Below, piece after piece: positions 56,590-64,000 of a stretch of DNA of 64,000 nt (the first letter of the stretch is position 1; every line of letters starts with the position of its first letter). The notes under the pieces were generated by a model. That model did not search any database, was not told where the DNA came from, and worked only from the letters and a program-made list of their open reading frames with translations. The translations under genes and the position numbers were made by a program. The stretch is from Cordia subcordata (Eukaryota; Streptophyta; Magnoliopsida; Boraginales; Cordiaceae), in contig JAPTOF010000003.1 of the NCBI GenBank assembly GCA_028554755.1, positions 24,406,001 to 24,470,000 of the forward strand, in the 5' to 3' direction.

Positions 56590-56762
56590 CAAGAAGTTAA
56601 TGATTGAGATTGTAGTGGCCTAACTCCTACAGAAAGGAGAATTACAGTTCGAATTCTAAGAGTACACTTGTTGGGTCTTTCAATGCTAACGGTCCGATAG
56701 GGATTAGTCTTAAATTTAATATAACTTGGGAATACCCTAACTCAAAGCAAAAAAAAAAAAAG
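56590..56762 (+). repeat. Possible SINE
   Basis: 'tgtagtggcctaac' resembles a polymerase III A box and 'agttcgaattc', 35-40 bases on, a B box. The unit ends in a run of about twelve A. Borders not fixed. Confidence 0.35.
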
Positions 56763-57558
56763 AATGGGAAAATGAAACTTGTTATCCAAGCTAATTCCTT
56801 TTATTCTACACAAATAGTGTTGTTCTGTTTGGAATAAGCTTACTATCATATACTTGTCTTATTGATGTGAAATAGGCAATATGCATTATATCACAAGAAT
56901 ATTATGAAAATTCAAACAAACCATACTTTTTAACTTATTAGATATAAATAATCCATCATTATTTTATTTTTTACAACTATAAATAAGACATCCATCACAA
57001 ACAATCTTATGAAAGCTCATAATATATCATACTTTTTTTTATATGTAAATCTCAAATAAAATAAGCATCTTATAATAAGCTTATACTAAACACAACATAA
57101 AATTTGATCTTCACTTTTTAGTGTATTAACTTGAGAAAAAAAAATTAAAGGACAAGAACGTCAAGTCCTATTAAAACAATGTCCTTCCATAATTACTTGA
57201 TAAGTGTTATAAACTTTTGTGATTGGAATTTAATTAAAATTTTCAAGTTATATGACTTAATGGCCAAATTATTATTTTTTCTTGAGAAGATTAATAGTGA
57301 ATCTTCATTTACCTTACAGCAATGATTCGAACTCAAAATCTAAAAAACCGAGGCGAAAGGCGTTTTTATTGAATTATACGCTTTTGTCGGCCGAACCATT
57401 TATCATCTCCTTCACTCTTACTAGTTTTGGCATAGGGATAGGAAATAACAATTTTCCATTTATTTTTATATTATATTTTCCTCTCATGCATTAATATACA
57501 TTTGACCATTTCTTGTTGGATTCATGCACTTTTTTCTATACTTTGGTTCCATTCATCC
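56763..57558. other. Intergenic, possible further MITE, no gene seen
   Basis: About 56820-57100 has 'tgttctgtttggaataagctt' at one end and 'aagcttatactaaacacaacat' at the other, like the element near 54970-55520. Short frames at 57282-57494 are not convincing. Confidence 0.4.
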
Positions 57559-57837
57559 ATGGGAAGCGATGACCGCATTGAGAAGAAAGAAAATGTAGCG
57601 TGCACACTGCCACGTTTAAATATGATTCTTCCTCTGCCGGCCATGGTGATTAGTAAAGCGATTGTTACGGCCTGTCTGATGCATCTTTTTCCGCTGCCGG
57701 AAAATTTTCATGGAGCTTTGATTATAGTTCAAGTCATCATATTATGCGTCTTCTTCCCCTTTTTGAGTAGATACATAATAATTCTAGCGGAAGTCTTGGT
57801 TGGCGATGATAGAGGACATGCATATGGTAGTAACTAG
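57559..57837 (+). CDS. Hypothetical hydrophobic protein (92 aa)
   Basis: The frame is open from 57502, but the first ATG is at 57559 (MGSDDRIEKKENVACTLPRL). Two hydrophobic segments follow (MILPLPAMVISKAIVTACL and GALIIVQVIILCVFFPFL), so it would be a small two-helix membrane protein. The local base composition is less AT-rich than the flanks, which supports coding or former coding. No family recognised; it may be an exon of something larger or a relic. Confidence 0.3.
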   Translation: MGSDDRIEKKENVACTLPRLNMILPLPAMVISKAIVTACLMHLFPLPENFHGALIIVQVIILCVFFPFLSRYIIILAEVLVGDDRGHAYGSN

Positions 57838-58966
57838 TAGTAAACTTTGAGATTTAAATTTTAATATCATGTTTTTTAGATTTTCAGGACAAATTTTATA
57901 AATTCGGACGTCTTGGGGCCTGGATTTTGTGAAATATGGAATTGAGGGTTAGAAATGTAAAACATTTAATGAAAGGGCTCGAACTTATGAAAAGTTGATA
58001 TTTTACGCGCCGTTAACTAATAGTGTTAATTTTTTTTTTTTTACTTACATGACATTTTTTTTTCTTTTCCTAGATCTTATGAAAATAAGTTACTGAAATC
58101 AGTCATTCTATATTTCTTTGTTAAATAAAAAAAATCTATACATATTTGAAATTTGAAAAATATAAATTAACTATGCCTTTTAAACATTAAAATAGAAGAT
58201 GAACAAAATCACAATAAACTAATATCTCATTTTATTGTGATTTTATTTAATTTTTTATTTTGATTTTATGTAATTTTTTTTATATTTTTATGATTGAAGT
58301 CATAGTTATCTTATATTCTTTTAAATTTTGCATATATATATATATATTATATTTGGCAAAGGAAAAAATTTAGAAATGCAGGTATTAATAATTGAGACTT
58401 TCCTTTATAACAAAAAATCTTTGTAATTTTGTATTCTTATAGTCTAAAAAATGTTTTTTTTTTTTTTGGCGTAAATAACATGTAGGAGATGCAATGTTAT
58501 GTAAAAATAACTCATAAGATGTGAAAGGAAAACACTGCCATGTAAGATCTAAAAAGACAAAATAATGTCACATAAGAAAAAACTAACACCGTTTGTTGAC
58601 GATGTGTAAAAGCCTCTTTTTCACAAGTTCAAACCCTTTTTATTTAAATGTTTTAAATTTTAGGCCCTTGAATCCATATGTAACTAAGTTCAAGCTTAAA
58701 ACTACCCTTTTTCTTAATATTAATTTGAATTGTATCCGTTACTCATCTTACAAATTAAAAGAAAGGAAAACTAGAAGCTACTCCCGATCGATCAAAGTCC
58801 AATTATGATCAAATTTGTATTATCATGGGCATAGTTAGCTTGTCCTTTCGACATTATGCTTTTAATTTAGTATTCCTATTTTTCAGACATTATGATACAA
58901 TTCATTGTGTCTGGACTCAATAGAGAAGGACAAGCACCCTCCGAACGAAGGAGCCTTGCCAAGTAA
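57838..58966. other. Intergenic, no gene seen
   Basis: AT-rich spacer with poly-T and short (AT)n tracts. Confidence 0.5.
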
Positions 58967-59358
58967 GGTTCTGTTTGGCCTAACTGTGTGATTTTAGTTA
59001 TTAAGTTGTAGAATTTTTAGCGGTTGAGCTTTGGATAGAAGTGTTGTTGAATAAAAACAGTTGATTGTTTGGTCTGGTATTTTAGAAGTTAAACTTTCGG
59101 TTGTTTCAAGGATAATATTGGACTTTAAAAAATATAAAATAATATTTTTATAAAAAAATGAAGAAAAATAGTTTTTGACATGGCATAAAAACAACTTTTC
59201 AAAAGCCTTTTTAGAAAAACTCCAATTTGGAGCTTTTGGTTTTTCAGCTTCAAATTTTATTCAAAAGCTCTTTTAAAAATTGGCCAAATAAGTCAATTTC
59301 AGTTTTTAAACTCACAAAAAATACTTTTGAGTCTCAAAAAGTTGGACCAAACAGACTC
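58967..59358. mobile_element. MITE-like element (392 bp)
   Basis: Left end GGTTCTGTTTGGCC and right end (complement) GAGTCTGTTTGGTCC, both flanked by TAA. The interior is AT-rich and non-coding. Likely PIF/Harbinger type but a different subfamily from the TTTGGATTGGC elements. Confidence 0.6.
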
Positions 59359-60105
59359 TAAATCAATTCATCTATTCCTAAAGTGTGTGCATGTTAATCT
59401 CAAATAAGATAAATTAATTGACAATATCCACTACAAAATATACATCTTTAGATATTTTTGTCGTCTTATCACATATTTTCTGAGTCTTAAAAAGACACTT
59501 CCCATAATAATAATTCTCTCCCTAAGCAAAGATCTCATATTCCCGCAACCTGCAAGATGCTACAAAATTATTGTCCTTAAAATTGAAAGTAATTTTATGA
59601 ACCCGATCGCGAAGTGTCCGCCCAGACTTCTTACGTTATCATTGATCGTAATAGGTTCAAAAACTCGTTCATGCATGTTCATAAATCACAACCCTCTCGG
59701 CGACCAAAATATTGATCAGCAATTTTCAATTGTTCTACCTCATAAAAATATTGTATTTCAAGTTAGACACTTTCAACTATACTGTGAAATTATGTAATAA
59801 ATATTTAATATATTATCTCTCAATCCACAGCTTTTTGTTGAATTTTATACAACAATAATAAAAATTTTACATATTATCTCCCAATCCATAGCTTTTAGCT
59901 AAATTTATATACAACAATATCTCCACTTTCATGACTTTGCAGATATTGCAATTTAATGGATGTGATCCCGATATGGCGATGGTTGACCTTCAAGCAAAAC
60001 AACCATAATGTAACCTAAATAATACTATGCATCCTAACTTAGAAGTTAGGTATACTTTCACACGTGTCTATCTTAAAAAAAGAAAAATTCTCTATTCGAC
60101 TTTAG

Positions 60106-60145
<40 letters not shown>

Positions 60146-60856
60146 ATGTTCACTCTCCATTCTCTCCTCTCTCTTCTGTATTGCGGTTTGTGGTTTCCAG
60201 TGAAGGATCCGAAGGCTTCTATGTGATGGCGGCGATGGAAGCTGGAGATTATTGCTCTTGCATTGCTATTCTTTCTCTTTCGTTCTTTTCTTTTTTCTTT
60301 TTTTTTGGCTTTTTTTTTTCCAAATATGTAACAAATCTATATGTCTATTGTGTGGGTGTGGCGGCAGCAACGGTGGAAGCTAGGGATTATTTCTCTTGCT
60401 CCATTGTTCTCTCTTTCTTTCTTTTTGTGTTTTTTGGAGTATTTTTTCTGATCTATTGCTTTTTGGAATATTTTTTCATATCTGTGTGTAGTGTGGGTAT
60501 GTTCATGCGAGTAAGTTTGTGGTGGTGGTGATGGTAGTTGTAGTTGTGGTTAAAGTTGTGGTGGTGGTAGCGGCGACAGTGGTGGTGGTTGTAGTTGTGG
60601 TTTTTTGGGTTGTTGGTTGCAGGTGATCAATGAAAAAGATGATGACTTCTTTTGATTTTGCACTGTGCTGTACAACTGATTGATAAAGAAGTTTTAAACA
60701 AAAATTTGCAAAAAAATAAAAGAAGCAAAGAAATTGTAAACATGTTGTTTGCTATTGCCAACGTTTGCGTATCAGGTTGTGAACAGTGGCGGATTCAGGA
60801 TTTTTTATTAGAGGCGGCAAAAAAGTAGTTATCCCAAGTCACCGTATTCAAAATAA
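59359..60856. other. Intergenic with CT microsatellite and internal duplication
   Basis: A (CT)n run of about 35 bases lies at 60109-60143. Downstream, two similar blocks ('gatggaagctggagattattgctcttg' pieces near 60232 and 'ggtggaagctagggattatttctcttg' pieces near 60372) mark an internal duplication followed by poly-T. A GTGGTG-rich tract follows at 60515-60600. The frame through it (60181-60531) is T-rich low complexity and not called. Confidence 0.55.
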
Positions 60857-61065
60857 GGACTCGTTTGAATTGGCTTTTCTAAAGAACAACTTTTGAAAAA
60901 AGTATTTTTTAATAAACTAGAATTCTGATTTATGAAAAAATTATATTTGATTTTTTTTAAGAATTTCAATTTTTTAGAAGTCAAACCAAATAGTTAGTTT
61001 AAAAATAATGTATTTTGTTTAAAAAAAAGTGTTTTTTCTTGCGGAAAAAAACCCCAAACAGGCCT
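60857..61065. mobile_element. MITE, PIF/Harbinger-like (209 bp)
   Basis: Ends GGACTCGTTTGAATTGGC and (complement) AGGCCTGTTTGGGGTTT, flanked by TAA on both sides. Confidence 0.7.
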
Positions 61066-61311
61066 TAAGGAATGTAAGAAATAATTATACTTAAAATAAA
61101 AACTAGCACAAAATAATTTTATCATGTTTTATTAAACCTAGTCACTGATTTGCTTTTTCAAAAAATAAGGTATAAAATCAAATAATATACACATGTTGTC
61201 TATATTAATGGCAAAAGAAACAATTATAATAATAAGAATAAACAAAAGCATATTTTTAAAAATTGACAAGATTTCCCTATGATAATATAGACTTTTGTTA
61301 TGCGATTGATA

Positions 61312-64000
61312 GGGGTGAGCATTCGGTTATTAACTGAACCGAATAGACCGAACCGAACTGAACCGAAGTTTTTTTAAATCCTAAAAACCGAACCGAACCG
61401 AATTACTGGAAAACCGAAAAAACCGAAATCAAAATACATTTTGGCCTATTCGGTTCGGTTCGGTGAAAATCGAAATTGAGCAAGAAAAAGCTAAAGATGA
61501 AAAATAATACATTTTTGTATTAAATACAACAAAACCTGTTACAAATTAAAAAGCTCAATTAAGCTATATAATTATAAATTTATATAGTGTAAAGGCACCT
61601 AATGTAACACCAACAAATAAAATACAACATTTAAATTTTCAAAGTCCCAACAACATAAAATGTAACATAAAGTTATAAAGTCCCACAACAAGAAATACAA
61701 TAGTAAAACTAAAGTCCACACAAATGACCACAACAGCAAGTCAACAACATGCTTAAGTTCCCACAACAAGAAATACGATGTTTAAACTAATAGTTCTAAC
61801 AACATTAACATTACAAAGCCTCAATAGCTTCAATTGTTCAAATAACAATAAAAGTCCCAATAATATTAAGTGGCTCTCTTCAAATTGCTTCAACTGCTCA
61901 TACAATCTCAAGTCTGGCTCCAAAGCAACGTTTTGCAACCCTGAAAAGAAACCAAGTTTATAAATCAATAATGAAACTAAAGAGTACATAACTAAAAAGG
62001 GAGGAAAAATAAACTAAATACATGACATATCACCTTTTTCAAATTTCTTAATCTCTTGTAAATCTTCTTCAACATTAATTAGTACTGATGATGGACGAAG
62101 CCAATCCTGTGCGCATAGCAAAGCTTGTACCAATTTAGGACTTAAAGAGCTTCTAAATGCATCAAGAACACGACCACCAAGTCTTTGAATGCAGACTCTG
62201 ATGAAACAGTGGAGATTGGAATGGCCAATATATCTTTAACCATAACAGAAAGGATGGGAAATCTAGAACTATTAATCTTCCACCACTCTAATATGTCAAA
62301 CTCATCATTTTCTTGTTCAATGTCTTCACCAAGGTACTTATCCAATTCTGATTTACTACTACTCTCTCCATCCTTCTCCATTTTGCATCTCTTGTATTCT
62401 AATTGCATCTTAATCCAAGCTTTCTTTGCAGATCATCGGTTTCTATGCTCAAGTCCATGTCCCGATCACTTCTTTTTCACCATGTTCTTGGTGCTAGCTT
62501 GTTCTTGTATTCATAGAACAAAGAATATATCAACTCTTTAACATTATTCCCCATTTCAATTCCTATTTCAACATTATACATTTTAGAAATGGCGAATTGC
62601 ACACGGTCCATCTTTTGTCGAGGATCAAGTACAACATCTAAATAAATCATCGGATTCATCTTTTTAGGATCCCCCCAATATTTGTCAAATTTTTGTTTCA
62701 TTCTCAATGCCATCATTCTTACATCTGAATCATCCTCATCCAACATCTCTTGCAATAGTGTATGAACCCCAAAAATTTCTTGAAAAAATCTATTAGAGGT
62801 AACATACAAGGAACCAGAAACTTTTAAAGTGAGTGAATAAAAAACTCTCAAGTAAATCAACATTCGTCTAGCATTATTCCAATCATCACTAGAAGGCACT
62901 CCATGAAATTCATCTTCCAACTCATATCTAAATGCAGGTTCTTGATCTTCAAAACTTCTAAATGCAAGTTCATATTTTTCAGCCTCTATCATCAAATAAG
63001 TTGAGTTCCACCTCGTAAAGACATCTAGGCACAATGAGTTTTTACATTGAACTTTTTCATTTTCAGCACACTCTTTAAACTTCCTCAACCTAGCTGGAGA
63101 TTGTCTAACATAACGCATAAAGATCTCTAATTCGCTTGACCGAATCCCCAATCTCCTTCAATCCATCAAGAACCACCAAATTAACTATGTGAGCAATGCA
63201 TCTCATATGAAGATGGGCACATTTCATAATGCTAGTTCTCCATTGATTAATCTTTTCCCTTAAAAACCCAATTGCAACATCATTGGAACTTGCATTATCA
63301 ACTGTCACTGTGAACACCTTATCAATTCCCCAATCATTTAAGCAACCCACAATTTCTCTACCCAAGTCCTTCCTTATGACTGGAAATTGGACAAAAATTA
63401 ATTATCTTTTATGCAATTTCCATCCATTGTCAATCCAATGGGCTGTGAGGCAAATAAAATTAATTCTTTGTTGCGATGTCCAAGTATCAGTAGTGAGACA
63501 CACTCTTTGATCAGTCTCTTTGAACATTTTTTTCAACTTTATTTTTTTAGAAAAATAAAGCTCATAACAATCTCTTGACACTGTCCAACGTGAAGGAATA
63601 CGAAACCTAGGACATGCTTGAGACATGAAGTGTCTAAAACCAAAACCCTCTGCAAACTTAAAAGGTAGCTCATCAACAATAATCATGAAAGTAAAAGCTT
63701 TTCTAATGCCCTCTTGGTCAAATCTCCATGCCCCTAAAGTACATTCTCGAGTATCGCCTACTTGACCCGTCAAAGAGGCTTGCAAGCTCAATTGAGTTTG
63801 CTTAGTGTCTACACTATGAGGAAATTTTTTGCAATTTGACATATGAGATCTCAAAGCAGTAGTCCCATTTTTCTTTGGATTGCAATAAAATTCTCTAGCA
63901 CAATAATTGCACTTACCTTTTATCTCTCCTTCATCATTGGTAAACTTAGTGAAGTGATCCCACGCCTCCGATCTCGGTTTCATGGCTTTTCTTTTTGGTT
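61312..64000 (-). mobile_element. hAT element, cut by the window end
   Basis: The inner end begins TAGGGGTGAGCATTCGG, a hAT-type terminus. It is followed within 170 bases by about a dozen ACCGAA/TTCGGT motifs on both strands, the subterminal repeats where hAT transposases bind. The transposase relic follows on the minus strand. The opposite terminus lies beyond 64000, so the target duplication cannot be checked. Confidence 0.75.
62040..63983 (-). pseudogene. hAT transposase (BED finger, RICESLEEPER-like), frameshifted
   Basis: Start ATG at 63983; the frame is open upstream, so the N-terminus may continue. The BED zinc finger is near residues 20-55 (KCNYCAREF, ALRSHMSNC). The hAT catalytic region continues with CLTTDTWTSQQ at 63402-63983, then VTVDNASSND and MRCIAHIVNLVV (63105-63365). 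FTRWNSTYLMIEAEKYE and the dimerisation-side region follow at 62477-63151, and the C-terminal hAT block ISTVSSESAF at 62142-62408. Frame breaks lie near 63405 (a shortened A run), near 63370, near 63120, between 62477 and 62408, and near 62185, after which GRVLDAFRSSLSPKLVQALL is readable in another frame. Not functional as it stands. Confidence 0.88.

Noticed and set aside
60181..60531. 116-residue frame downstream of the CT repeat
   Set aside because: Dominated by poly-Phe/Ser from T-rich low complexity; the two similar halves come from a nucleotide duplication.
1..64000. CRISPR arrays, operons, prokaryotic-type terminators, intact tRNA genes
   Set aside because: None seen; direct repeats here are microsatellites, tandem duplications or transposon parts, and gene structure is eukaryotic.

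Overview
The window is nuclear DNA of a flowering plant, almost certainly a eudicot. It is strongly AT-rich, has long introns with GT/AG borders, and carries plant-type genes: an ALIS/CDC50 flippase subunit and the RH1 DEAD-box helicase. It also holds Ty1/copia retrotransposons, hAT and PIF/Harbinger-like DNA elements, and a decayed piece of plastid 16S rDNA. I cannot name the species from sequence alone.

Layout. At 1.3-1.6 kb (-) is a small RING-like zinc protein. At 3.38-9.20 kb (+) is an intact eight-exon ALIS gene (351 aa), probably with a further intron in its 3'UTR. At 12.1-14.1 kb (-) are two small genes of an unnamed family. At 16.29-21.91 kb is a copia element on the minus strand with near-identical 366-bp LTRs, a 5-bp target duplication and a wrecked coding region. 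From 22 to 32 kb the sequence is repeats, MITEs and unidentified fragments. At 32.58 kb (+) and 40.28 kb (+) are two more members of the small family. Between them lie a long-inverted-repeat element with an acidic-repeat minisatellite (35.2-35.8 kb), an interspersed repeat (36.9-37.5 kb) and the plastid rDNA insertion (37.5-38.0 kb). From 41.95 to 54.77 kb (-) is RH1, which I could assemble as nine exons in one unbroken frame (524 aa). Its third intron holds a complete 4,981-bp copia element in the opposite orientation. From 55 to 61 kb there are mostly MITEs and simple repeats. From 61.3 kb to the window end is a hAT element with a broken BED-finger transposase.

How things fit together. ALIS (P4-ATPase flippase partner in the secretory membranes) and RH1 (likely ribosome biogenesis) are unrelated housekeeping-type genes. 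The most distinctive gene-level signal is four scattered single-exon genes, two on each strand, that share a VAPxxF motif followed 11-12 residues later by L[ED]TIxEE. I do not know a name or function for this family.

Exons and frames were worked out by hand from splice signals and protein continuity; no database search was possible. Homology statements rest on recognising family motifs.
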